The notes under the pieces: generated by a model | What the model was told of the DNA's origin: nothing | The model's input: the letters and a program-made list of their open reading frames with translations, nothing else | Databases searched by the model: none | Shown: positions 11,349 through 20,101 of the stretch, one piece after another | Layout: each line of letters starts with the position of its first letter | Position numbering within the stretch: position 1 is the stretch's first letter | Origin: Nemertoderma westbladi | Taxonomy: Eukaryota > Xenacoelomorpha > Nemertodermatida > Nemertodermatidae | Length of the DNA: 64,000 bases | Reading direction: 5' to 3' | Assembly (NCBI GenBank): GCA_032718475.1 | Contig: JAUCBJ010009097.1 | Location: forward strand, 62,001-126,000 | Program-made: the position numbers and the translations under genes

Positions 11349-12887
11349 TCAATTAAACCCTTCTAAACTGATCACTGTACCCACACACTCAAAACCAGCT
11401 TCAAACTTCGAAATAACATAGATACCAGGGACAACATTCTTTGCAAATGGATAAGCAAGAGGTTGGTTTTCATGATCTTCTATAACACAGTCTCTCTGGA
11501 TTTCACCAGTATCTGGTTCAATATCACACTCAGCGAATGATTGGTCACACAGGTTAGCATCATCATTATCTTTCAAAGAATGAGCCAGAATGGACATAGT
11601 AGGCTGTGATGTGCGATACCCACTAAGCTGGTAGAACTCCAATGATAAATTCTCAAGCCGCGACACCTGATGAATCTGTAAGGTTGACTTCACCTTGAAG
11701 GCATTAGATATTATTCTCTCAAACCTCCTACGAGTTTCATCCACTTCTGTCTTGTCAATATAACTCACGGTTGTAGTTACACATTCATTGGCATAGACTG
11801 CAAATTCCCGAGCATCCTGCAGTACAACCTTACCACTCATCACATTTCTGTGGACTTTCTGCTTGATGTTCCCCCCAATGCCGTCGTGAGGCCCTTTAAA
11901 ATGATGGGCATCACCATAATTCCACTTCATTTTTGCTGATCCAATATCATACAATGGCAATAGTGCAAATGTAAATCTGGATCGGAACTGCGATGATGAA
12001 CCATCAGACCAAATGTGTACTTGCGATAGCTTTATTGGATGTAACAGTTTACGAACTTCCTGAATAAGGTTGTTGCAGCAAATATACGTGATAATCTTAT
12101 CATGCTCAATTTCATTGCTCACTACAGCGAAAGACTTTTTCTTCAGAATCGTATTGATAACATCATCAGAGCTCTCTGTATTGGGCAACATTTCTATGTC
12201 ATCTTGGTCTATATCATTAAACAAAGTAGCTCCGTCCAAAGTAGGGGTCATTTCTAGATCTCTATAATAAGTGACTGCCGTGAATATTGTGAAGTTCTCT
12301 GTTCCAAAGTATACACTTTGGATTTCATGTCTTTGTTCATTTCTATAATTCTTAGAAAAATCTACTGAAATTATTGCTTCTCCTGGCTGCATGTTCTCCT
12401 TTAAGTATCTCAATTCAGCATGCTGATGCTGAAAGGTGAACATATGTTTCCGGAATATAATCAACTTCTTGATTAGAATGTTGGCAAATTGTTCTCCGGT
12501 TGCTTCCAGTTGAACCTTCTTCGCGTGTGGTTTGGAATCAACTTTTACTGAAACCCACTGATTATACAGAATGCACTCCTGCTTTCGGATCTCTTCCAAA
12601 GCTTGTGTGATTGCAGTAAAGCCAGGACAGAATATGTCTGTATCAGCACCATCCTGAGATGTCTGGATTAAACAGGGGTGTAACTGCTTGGTTAATACTG
12701 CAGGATTTGATGATAAGCCTGGAACCTTAACAAGCATGAGCTCTACATTTTCGCAAATGTCACATCTACAGCTATCTTTGGGAAGATCTTGATTAAAATA
12801 GAGATGCTTCTCTTCATTCATTATCTTCTGTAAGAAATAGTATGATAAGTTGTATAGATTATTATTCTTTAATTGATAGAGTGCCAA
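11349..12887 (-). pseudogene. Transposase-like protein, C-terminal part (gene split by a BEL insertion)
   Basis: This is an intact 512-codon frame. Near the N-terminus is a short cysteine cluster (CRCDICENVEL). The core resembles an RNase H-like DDE fold found in many uncharacterised metazoan proteins: a first acidic strand IISVDFSKNY (about residue 175), a second HIWSDGSSSQFRSRF (about 292), and a late block HHFKGPHDGIGGNIK (about 326-345). I take D in SVDF and D in WSDG as likely catalytic residues; this is inference. The N-terminal half lies at 19454-20069. The target reads through without loss (QETL/ALYQ), so the ATG at 12887 is not the native start. The transposon superfamily is not assigned. 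Confidence 0.65.
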
Positions 12888-12892
12888 TGTTT

Positions 12893-13453
12893 GTGACGGG
12901 ATCCGAGAATCCCGGTTTATCCGGTGTTGTTTATGTACTCGTCAGCCGCACCGTGTGATGGAAAAGGTAATAGTTTGTTGTTCCGACGTTCTTAATAATA
13001 TAGATATAATGATGCAAGTATAATAGCAGATAGCAACCGGCAATGATATGGTAATATTGGTGATGGCGGTGACGGTCTTAAACTGTCACCGTACTGCCGT
13101 GGCTGTACTGAGATAACTGGATAAATGAGAAAGCACCAACCGGTAATATACTGGGTTGGCCCTATTACTTGGCTGATGCCTCTCCTATCCCCCCATTGGC
13201 TGGTTTCCCACCTCACACCTTCTACTCTGTGGGAGGGTTTCCCCCCCCCCCCCCCCCCGCTGCTGTTACTCTCTCTCTCCCCGGAGGCTTAACCTCTGAC
13301 CTCCATTGTGTGAGGCCCTTTGGGGTTTGTCATCCCCCGTTTATTGGGGGTGATACGAGGTTGGTTGTTAATCAACCTCGTACTCCCCAATATTGCTTAA
13401 AGGCACTCTTTCCCACTTTATGGGGGTTGGTGAGGCGGAATTGAATCCGCTCA
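12893..13453 (-). repeat. 3' LTR of the deleted BEL element
   Basis: The LTR starts with TGAGCGGATTCAATTCCGCC at 13453 and runs to about 12893, about 560 bp. The outer 365 bp match the LTR at 19085-19451. It contains a C17-like tract (about 13242-13258) and a hairpin at 13354-13382 with perfect 10-bp arms (TACGAGGTTG). The inner edge is set by the shared target sequence and is uncertain by a few bases. Confidence 0.75.
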
Positions 13454-13465
13454 GACTCCCCCCCA
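13454..13465 (-). promoter_or_regulatory. Polypurine tract of the deleted BEL element
   Basis: On the minus strand a GGGGGGGAGTC run lies immediately before the 3' LTR start. A purine run here would prime plus-strand DNA synthesis. The 13.8 kb relative has GGGGGGGAG at the same place. Confidence 0.65.
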
Positions 13466-13639
13466 TGCTATCTTCCCGGTGAGAAGATAGCATCAACCTC
13501 AAAGTGCGCTTCAATTCCGCTGGAACTCAATCTACTATCGGGTGTGGGGTGGAGTTATTTTTTCTTGGAGTCGGCTTTCCAGGCCGCTCCCTATGGGTAT
13601 GATGTCACTACCCTCTGGCGTCTCGTGTCGGGCCGATCG

Positions 13640-14720
13640 TGCGCTTCTTTCACACAACTTTTGTTTCCCCAATACTCTCACCACTCTAACTCCGCTCTAA
13701 CTCCTCCACTCGAACTCCGCTCTAACTCCGCTCTTACTCTCTCCCCACACCTGAATCGCACTCTAACTTCTCTCTCGCCAACAACTCCATACTCCTCTCT
13801 ACTCTCTGCCACTCCCTAAGGCCCTAATCTCTAATGCTACCCCTGTGCTATCATACTATCTAACTCTCTTACTTACTAACTACTTACTACTTTCTAACTT
13901 CTCTAACTCTAACTAACTCCTACCTTACTAGAACTCTCCAACTCTCTACTAACTCTAACTCCTAACTCTACTAAAACCCTCTAACTAAGTCTACTCCGCT
14001 TACTACTTACTCTAAACTCTATTAGCTTTCTAACTCTCTACTAACTCTCTACTTCTACTAACTCTCTCTAACTCTTACCAACTCTTCTAACTACGTGGCG
14101 CTTAGGGTGCCCACAACCCCTCTGCTACTACCTCTATCTTCGTGGCGCTTGCGGTGCCCACAACCACTCTCTGCTACTACCTCCATCTGCGTGGCACTTG
14201 CGGTGCCCACAACCACTCTACTACTACCTCTACTCTGCTACTACCTCTACTTCCTCTAACTCTACTACCTCTACTTCCTCTAACTCTACTACCTCTACTC
14301 TGCTACTACCTCTACTTCCTCTAACTCTACTACCTCTACTTCATCTAACTCTACTACCTCTACTTCCTCTAACTCTACTACCTCTACTTCCTCTAACTCT
14401 ACTACCTCTACTCTGCTAACTACGTGGCGCTTAGGGTGCCCACAACCCCTCTGCTACTCTTACCAACTCTTCTGACTACGTGGCGCTTCCGGTGCCCACA
14501 ACCTCTCTACTACTTCTTTCTACGTGGCGCTTCCGGTGCCCACAACCCCTCTACTACTACTTTCTATGTGGCGCTTACGGTGCCCACAACCCCTCTACTA
14601 CTCATGGCATATTAATATACCACACTCCCTTACCCGCCGACTTCTAACACTCTACTACTACTTTCTACTACTTCTTGCTACTACTTACTATCTCTTCTAA
14701 CTATTACTTTCTACCTTCTA
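13640..14720. repeat. Low-complexity CTCTAACT/CTACTACCT region with a repeated GTGGCGCTTRSGGTGCCCACAAC unit
   Basis: The plus strand is almost free of G except for five or more copies of GTGGCGCTT-CGGTGCCCACAACC between 14095 and 14585. The rest is degenerate CTCTAACTCTACTACCTCTACTTC. The counterpart in the 13.8 kb element is the AGAGTTAGTGGAGTTAG region at 53200-53330. A hairpin TGGTATATTAATATGCCA (minus strand, about 14604-14622) parallels the hairpins at 53020-53360. Plus-strand ORFs here are compositional. Confidence 0.7.
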
Positions 14721-14758
14721 CTTATTTTATTATTTAATTATTTTGTTATTTATTTTAA

Positions 14759-15367
14759 TTAAATAATTATTGGGAAGGGCGTCTCGCCCTCATTCCCACC
14801 CCCCTCAGTCCAAAACATTGGACGACTAAACTCTAAGGTGACTCTAAGCTCTAAGGGTCTCCCTTTATCTTCCACCGATTCTTTCCAGGAGGCATTCTCC
14901 TCCCACTGCCCCCCTATATGTCCTCTTATTCTTCGCCACACTCTTTTCGCCAATTCCAACTCACCAGGAATTGGTTCTCCCTCTTCTGCCATCCCAAAAT
15001 CGGGTCTCTCCGCCGCCTTCTTAACTTCCTCGTCTCCTGGCATCAAAATGCCACCTCCCTCCTTGTTGTCTCCCGGCGGCAGAATGAAAAGAAAGTGAAA
15101 GAACAGGCAAAACAGAAGGTACAATAGTAATCCTATCCCTTTCCATCCTGTCTTCCTTCTCGACTTCCCCTTTGTCGGTATGCCTCTCAACCAGACCGGC
15201 GTCTCTTCTGGACACCCCTCTGGATACTCCTCCGGACACTCCTCCGGACTATTGTCCTCCTGACACTCCACCAGAACTCCTCCGGTTTGTCCTCCGGACA
15301 TCTCACCGTCCGCTCCTCTCCGTTCCCATACTGATACTTGCTGGGAAATCCATTCTCCTCCGCCCAC
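14759..15367 (-). CDS. 202-codon ORF with Pro/Glu/Cys repeats and one membrane segment
   Basis: The ORF lies where pol should be. Residues 41-58 are PEECPEEYPEGCPEETPV, from a short tandem repeat. Residues 78-96 form one strongly hydrophobic segment (GIGLLLYLLFCLFFHFLFIL). The C-terminus contains LEFSRP, which also occurs at the end of the pol region of the 13.8 kb element (52830-52850), so at least the 3' part is a remnant of the old pol end read in frame. A membrane protein is conceivable, but I recognise no family and chance openness of GC-rich repeat DNA is likely. Confidence 0.3.
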   Translation of the reverse strand: MGGGEWISQQVSVWERRGADGEMSGGQTGGVLVECQEDNSPEECPEEYPEGCPEETPVWLRGIPTKGKSRRKTGWKGIGLLLYLLFCLFFHFLFILPPGDNKEGGGILMPGDEEVKKAAERPDFGMAEEGEPIPGELELAKRVWRRIRGHIGGQWEENASWKESVEDKGRPLELRVTLEFSRPMFWTEGGGNEGETPFPIII

Positions 15368-16755
15368 TCTCTTACTTTTACTTCCCCATCTGGCTCATCT
15401 ACCGTTTCTGGTCTCTCTTCTGCGTCCTCTGCGTCTACGGTCCCTGGTAACATGCACCCTGATGTCTCCGTCACTCTGGATGGAATCTTGGTTTTAACTG
15501 GGCCGCTAAGCATCCATCCGAACGGCGTGAGGATCGCCATCGGGTCCCGCTGCCTGTCTTTGCCGAAGACCGTCTGTGTTCTCTCGTGGGCCGTCGGGCA
15601 GTCCATTCCTACTATAATGGATACCTTCCCAACGTCCACCTCTGGTATTGAGAAATCGATACCGTCCAGGAATGTATATTGTTCGAATTCGATGTTGGTT
15701 GGTCGCCTGGCGTTGATATTTATCGATTCTATCACGTGGATGGGGTCGATGGTCGCTCCATAGTTGCATCCCGGTGCAATCGCTGATATCCTGCACCGTC
15801 CCGTCCTCATCTCCAGGACCTCATCTTTACTTGAGACGGTAGTTCCTGCCATTCTATTCGGTCTCGTCTTTAGCCCTATCTCTTCGGCCACCCAGTTCTC
15901 CACCAGCGTGAAGGCTGCTCCACTGTCGACCAGCATTAATGTCGTTACTGATCGACCGCCCTCTCCTGATATCTTTACTGGTACTACCCCGAGTAGTACT
16001 TTTCTCTTCTTTCTTGCCGCTGTCGTGCTTGTAGCCATTGTTTGGCATCCAGTCTCGTTATCTCCTGTCGCTGTTTCTCTACACTCTCCGGATCTGTGTC
16101 CTTCTATCACATATCGATAACAAAGTCCGTTTGCGTCTGTGTATGCTATACGATCTTGTTTGGGCAACGCTTGCCAGTGCTTACAACTCCTGGTCTTATG
16201 GGTTCCATCCCGATGTAATTGACATTCGAATCCTGGATTATAGCGTTCCCTATATAGTCCTTCACGTATCGCGCGTAGGTTTATATCTATCGATTTAGTG
16301 TTTTGGTTGTCTGTACTCTGCCTACTGGGTATATTGGGATTATGTTTATTTATGGTGTTATTTTCTTTCTGTCCCTGCCACGGTGTGGCCCTACTACCAG
16401 CTAACTGTGGACTAGCAGTCCCCTGTGTGGCCGCATGTGGTAGTGACTGTCTTACTCTTGAGAATGGGTCTGTCGGATTATGTTCGGGTCTAGGCCTGTT
16501 GTATTCGGTCTTTGTTGCCTTCCCCAAACTATCCTCACTATAGACTGGGATTTGTTGCGTCGGATATATCATTGGGGGTAACGGCCCCCTCCATATTTCC
16601 GTGTCGCACGACCTGTTCTCATCCAGGGGGTTCGATGTTCTTATTACTGTTCGAGTATATTGTTGATATTGTAATGGGGGAATGTCACACTGCCCCCCCC
16701 CCCCACCGGTATGTTTGGTACTGGGGTTGATGTTAATATATTGGGGCCCATACAT
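15187..16755 (-). CDS. BEL/Pao gag C-terminus, zinc knuckles and aspartic protease
   Basis: A 522-codon frame. Residues 178-191 and 212-225 form two knuckle-like motifs, CX2HX4HX4C and CX2YX4HX4C, variants of the CCHC nucleic-acid-binding knuckle. The aspartic protease active site LMLVDSGAAFTLVE lies at residues 273-286 (Asp277), followed by IVGMDC and the BEL-typical FGWMLSGPV at 412-420. Directly after MIYPTQ (residue 67) the sequence jumps to VYSEDSLG, skipping about 230 residues present in the 13.8 kb element, which is the DUF1759 capsid core. After about residue 445 it departs from BEL pol and ends in Arg/Ser-rich repeats. Confidence 0.8.
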   Translation of the reverse strand: MYGPQYININPSTKHTGGGGGQCDIPPLQYQQYTRTVIRTSNPLDENRSCDTEIWRGPLPPMIYPTQQIPVYSEDSLGKATKTEYNRPRPEHNPTDPFSRVRQSLPHAATQGTASPQLAGSRATPWQGQKENNTINKHNPNIPSRQSTDNQNTKSIDINLRAIREGLYRERYNPGFECQLHRDGTHKTRSCKHWQALPKQDRIAYTDANGLCYRYVIEGHRSGECRETATGDNETGCQTMATSTTAARKKRKVLLGVVPVKISGEGGRSVTTLMLVDSGAAFTLVENWVAEEIGLKTRPNRMAGTTVSSKDEVLEMRTGRCRISAIAPGCNYGATIDPIHVIESININARRPTNIEFEQYTFLDGIDFSIPEVDVGKVSIIVGMDCPTAHERTQTVFGKDRQRDPMAILTPFGWMLSGPVKTKIPSRVTETSGCMLPGTVDAEDAEERPETVDEPDGEVKVREWAEENGFPSKYQYGNGEERTVRCPEDKPEEFWWSVRRTIVRRSVRRSIQRGVQKRRRSG

Positions 16756-17477
16756 CTATCAGCAATAACTCTCCCCTCCCCTGGATATATGTTATGTCCC
16801 TGTGTATTATAGTCATGCTGCTGTGCTGGTACCAATACAGGCCTATCTACTTCTCGCCTACCTACCGGTATGTGCTCCTCGACTTCCGGGTTTAATCCCG
16901 CCGTCCGCGCTACCCTATCGCCTACTCTATCTCTCCTAGCATGGCCTATAATAGTATGTGCAGTAAGGCCTACAGTATGTCCTGCAGTCTGCATGTACCC
17001 TTCCGAACCGAAGTTTAGTCTTCGCGAATCTCGAATCTCCCCGCGACTACCGTACTCTCGATCGGCAGCTATATCCTGTCGGGAAGTTTCTCTTCGGTCC
17101 CCTCTTCTATTCTCGTCTTCGTATCGGTACACTCTGTACCCCTCTTCTGGCGTGCGGTGCGTTTCTCCGGGGCGACGGCAATCTCCCGAAGTTCGACCCC
17201 ACTGACTCCCTAACTCCATCTCTACCACCGACGGCTCGCTATCCGTCCTCGCTCTCCGGTTGCTCCTAGCAACGATTCTTCTATTATCTTCACTTCTTCC
17301 CTCTTCGACCTCTCGGTTAAACTCTACTAATCTTCTTCTTTCTTCGACCTCTCGGTTAAACTCTACTAATCTTCTTCTCTCTTCTGACTGGGCTCGACGT
17401 CTCGTCGCTCGCCCGCTCTCGGCGCTAACATCTGACTCTACTCTGTCCGGCTGGACCTTCCTGGGGATACTCGCCAT
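16644..17477 (-). CDS. BEL/Pao gag middle part, Arg/Glu-rich
   Basis: A 277-codon frame with a duplicated RRLVEFNREVEE segment (residues 33-59), then an Arg/Asp/Glu-rich region and a conserved tail (MGPNILTSTPVPN). It matches 46907-47506 in the 13.8 kb element. It overlaps the next frame (16755) by about 110 bp around a C18-like run at 16686-16704, where the shift must occur. No enzyme motif is present; it is a structural gag segment. Confidence 0.65.
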   Translation of the reverse strand: MASIPRKVQPDRVESDVSAESGRATRRRAQSEERRRLVEFNREVEERRRLVEFNREVEEGRSEDNRRIVARSNRRARTDSEPSVVEMELGSQWGRTSGDCRRPGETHRTPEEGYRVYRYEDENRRGDRRETSRQDIAADREYGSRGEIRDSRRLNFGSEGYMQTAGHTVGLTAHTIIGHARRDRVGDRVARTAGLNPEVEEHIPVGRREVDRPVLVPAQQHDYNTQGHNIYPGEGRVIADRCMGPNILTSTPVPNIPVGGGGSVTFPHYNINNILEQ

Positions 17478-17585
17478 CCCCCTACTATACTCCGTCGTCG
17501 GGTGCCGCGGTTCACCTAACTTGCCCCGCGCATTATCCGCCGACGCCTGTGGGACATTCTCTGCCCCCCCCCCCCTCTCTCGCTA

Positions 17586-18647
17586 CTAATCTCTCATGGA
17601 GGGGTGCCCGTAGCCCCCCCCCCCCCCCCAACCGCTACTTCTAACTTCACTATCTCTTACTACACTTCTGCGTCCCTCTTGTCGGACATTTTCTACCCCC
17701 CTTCTCTCGCCACTAATCTTCTGTGGTGGGGCGCCCGTAGCCCCCCCCCCCCCCCCCCACCCGCTACTTCTAACTTCACTATCCCTTACTACACTTCTAT
17801 GACCCCCTTGTGGGGCATTCTCTGCCCCCCCTCTCTCCCTACTTATCTTCTGTGGTGGGGCGCCCGTAGCCCCCCCCCCCCCCCCCCACTCACCACATCT
17901 AACTTCATTATCTCTTACTTCACTTCTACACCCCTCTCTAGTCGACGCACTAACACTACTGCGGCTGGGTCTATTCACCCCCGCCTCTTCCTCTACAACT
18001 GCGTGGCCTACCAGGCCCACCTCGGGTTGACTCAACCCCGCTACTTCCTGCCTTCTAACTACGTGGCCTACCAGGCCCTCATTGGGGTTTCTCACCCCCG
18101 CCACCTCCTGCCTACTGACTACGTGGCCTACCAGGCCCCCACCTGCCGGGCCATGCACGTCCGCCACGTTCATATTAATAGCACCATTCCCAATATTATC
18201 TGTTAAATCAATTAAATCTTCTAAATCAATTAAATTATTAGAATTATTAGAATTTGAAACGGGATTATTATTTAAATTATTTAAATTAGAATTATTATTA
18301 TTTTCTAAATTTAAATTATTATTCGAATTATTTTGCGCGTTTGAATTGAAATTATTATTTAGATTATTTGTATTTAAATTTAAATTAATACTACCAGGTA
18401 AAATATTATTTGCTGCAATAAAGGGATTAGGGTTATCTACTACGGTACTATTAATACCAACTACCCCTAACGTACTATTATTACCCCCCTCACCCGTACG
18501 GCTACACCGGTTCTGATTCTGTCGCCCGGTGCTTGTAAGTGGTGTCTCACTCTCTGATAGTCCCAACCGCGCCAGTTCTAGTCGGCGCTTCAGTTTGGCT
18601 TGATATTGCGCAAGCCTCCCTATCCGGGCATGCAAATCATTCCGCAC
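17586..18647 (-). CDS. BEL/Pao gag N-terminal part, Asn-rich with G-tract repeats
   Basis: A 353-codon frame. Residues about 75-135 are an Asn/Leu-rich low-complexity stretch. Residues 165-225 hold three GLVGHVV-type repeats. The C-terminal third is a triplicated unit of about 43 residues (RSVVRDSEVRSSGWGGGGG, ATGAPPQKIS), each copy encoded over a run of 14-19 Gs. These runs (plus-strand C runs near 17617, 17740 and 17871) make frame length unstable. A further piece at 18663-18863 (minus, ALDQKELERECRERAEER) is the upstream part of the same gag. Confidence 0.6.
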   Translation of the reverse strand: MRNDLHARIGRLAQYQAKLKRRLELARLGLSESETPLTSTGRQNQNRCSRTGEGGNNSTLGVVGINSTVVDNPNPFIAANNILPGSINLNLNTNNLNNNFNSNAQNNSNNNLNLENNNNSNLNNLNNNPVSNSNNSNNLIDLEDLIDLTDNIGNGAINMNVADVHGPAGGGLVGHVVSRQEVAGVRNPNEGLVGHVVRRQEVAGLSQPEVGLVGHAVVEEEAGVNRPSRSSVSASTREGCRSEVRDNEVRCGEWGGGGGATGAPPQKISRERGGAENAPQGGHRSVVRDSEVRSSGWGGGGGATGAPPQKISGERRGVENVRQEGRRSVVRDSEVRSSGWGGGGGYGHPSMRD

Positions 18648-18662
18648 GCGCTTACCCTCTAT

Positions 18663-18863
18663 CTATCTCTCTCTATCCCCTCGTATACTCTGCTCGGCCA
18701 ACTCTGCCCCTCTCGCAACCATCTCAAAATGCCTCGCCGGCTCGTCCTCTACTCTCATCTCCCACTCTCTACGCTCCTCGGCTCTCTCTCTACACTCCCT
18801 CTCTAACTCTTTCTGGTCTAGCGCCGCAATTGTCAATTTATACGCAAGATTTATCTCCCGCAC
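18663..18863 (-). CDS. BEL/Pao gag fragment, coiled-coil piece
   Basis: A 66-codon frame, REINLAYKLTIAALDQKELE then ECRERAEERREWE, matches 45404-45616 in the 13.8 kb element, where the product is longer. It is rich in Glu and Arg and probably helical. It joins the Asn-rich gag piece after a frame change at about 18650. Confidence 0.55.
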   Translation of the reverse strand: MREINLAYKLTIAALDQKELERECRERAEERREWEMRVEDEPARHFEMVARGAELAEQSIRGDRER

Positions 18864-19080
18864 CCTTCTTTCTTTTGTGGAGGATGTAGCAGACTTATCG
18901 GTTGCGACGGACTCCCGTCGCCCCTCCGTCCTACTAACTTTCCCCTGCTTTCCGGGGTTCTCGCTGACCGACGAGACTGAATCCTCGGAAAGCGGGGGAA
19001 AGTTAGTAGGACGGAGGGGCGACGGGAGTCCGACGCAACCGATAAGTCTGCTACATCCTTCGCAAAAGAAAGAAGGGTGC
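18861..19080. repeat. 94-bp inverted repeat with 32-bp spacer at the LTR-gag junction
   Basis: Arms at 18861-18954 and 18987-19080 are near-perfect inverted copies, with about five mismatches. Each arm is gag-coding DNA also seen at 45300-45400 in the 13.8 kb element. The structure replaces the inner part of the 5' LTR and the leader, and would form a long hairpin. Confidence 0.85.
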
Positions 19081-19084
19081 GTAC

Positions 19085-19451
19085 TGCCGTACTACCGTAC
19101 TGCCGTGGCTGTACTGAGATAACTGGATAAATGAGAAAGCACCAACCGGTAATATACTGGGTTGGCCCTATTACTTGGCTGATGCCTCTCCTATCCCCCC
19201 ATTGGCTGGTTTCCCACCTCACACCTTCTACTCTGTGGGAGGGTTTCCCCCCCGCTGCTGTTACTCTCTCTCTCTCTCCGGAGGCTTAACCTCTGACCTC
19301 CATTGTGTGAGGCCCTTTTGGGGTTTGTCCTCCCCCGTTTATTGGGGGTGATACGAGGTTGGTTGTTAATCAACCTCGTACTCCCCAATATTGCTTAAAG
19401 GCGCTCTTTCCCACTTTATGGGGGTTGGTGAGGCGGAATTGAATCCGCTCA
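19085..19451 (-). repeat. 5' LTR of the deleted BEL element, truncated
   Basis: The sequence from 19451 (TGAGCGGATTCAATTCC) down to about 19090 matches the outer part of the 3' LTR closely. The inner 190 bp or so are missing. The LTR hairpin is at 19352-19380. A run of 8 Cs here replaces the longer C run of the 3' LTR. Confidence 0.75.
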
Positions 19452-19453
19452 CA

Positions 19454-20069
19454 ATGTTTCCTGTAGTGAGAACAACAAATAATGGTGTGGTTTATATATG
19501 GACTTCCCATTCTCCTTTCCCACAAATGTTACTAATTTGCGATCAGGACAGCAGTAGCTAAAGTCTGGAGATTCAAGGAATTCAACAACATCTTTGCGCC
19601 TAAGATTTGAAATTTGAGGCCTTCCTCGTTTATCCATGGTAACATATTTTTTGCTGTGAGGTGAAAGTGAGCAAACCAAGCTCTGCAAATCTGAATTTCG
19701 TCTTTTCGTATTTAGCGATAGCTTTCTCTTCACATTGTTCACTGACCGACTCAGCGACTGACGATTTGAATAACCAGAAGATTCCGGTACTGAAACAATT
19801 GATCCAGGTGTGAGATCTAGATGACTGTCATCAGGACCATCTGTATTACCAGTTTCAATAAGAGAATTGAAAGACAGTTTTACCTTTAAGGCAGCATTTT
19901 TCTTCTCTCTATCTTGCTTCTTTGCTACTTCATGCTTCTCTGTTCCCTTAATTTTCTCTCTGTATTGTTTCTTCCTGAGTCTTTCTTTCTCTTTATATTC
20001 TAGATCTCCTATCTCATTATGTCTCTTAGCAATAGAATTCGCCTGTCTCTCTCTCCCTGGTTTCCCCAT
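19454..20069 (-). pseudogene. Transposase-like protein, N-terminal part
   Basis: The open frame extends to 20123, but its first 18 codons come from TATATA repeat and the neighbouring element's terminus. The ATG at 20069 (MGKPGRERQANSIAKRHNE) is the better start. The product is a strongly basic Lys/Arg/Glu-rich helix (about 60 residues), typical for the N-terminus of this family, followed by a Ser-rich linker and SPDFSYCCPDRK near the end. It is cut at QETL by the BEL insertion, whose first bases supply the TGA stop. The gene continues at 12887. Confidence 0.65.
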
Positions 20070-20101
20070 ACTACTCTGGTATCTATATATATATATAGAT
20101 A

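Larger units (their letters stand above)
12893..19451 (-). mobile_element. Internally deleted BEL/Pao element inserted in the transposase-like gene
   Basis: This 6.6 kb minus-strand element has an LTR at each side. The flanking sequence AAACATTG is shared by both junctions, giving a target duplication of 5 to 8 bp. Inside are gag pieces, zinc knuckles and a protease. The DUF1759 gag core, RT, RNase H and integrase are absent. It is a relative of the 13.8 kb element at 44011-57852, with which it shares protease, gag ends and 3' sequence. Its 5' LTR side is truncated and replaced by an inverted duplication. Confidence 0.85.

Noticed and set aside
13169-14615. Plus-strand Pro/Ser/Leu-rich ORFs
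   Set aside because: They arise from low-complexity CTCTAACT sequence and lie antisense to the BEL element.
14759-15367. Calling the 202-codon ORF a real membrane or env gene
   Set aside because: Its 3' part still carries the old pol end (LEFSRP) and the rest is repeat-derived; it was kept only as a low-confidence ORF.
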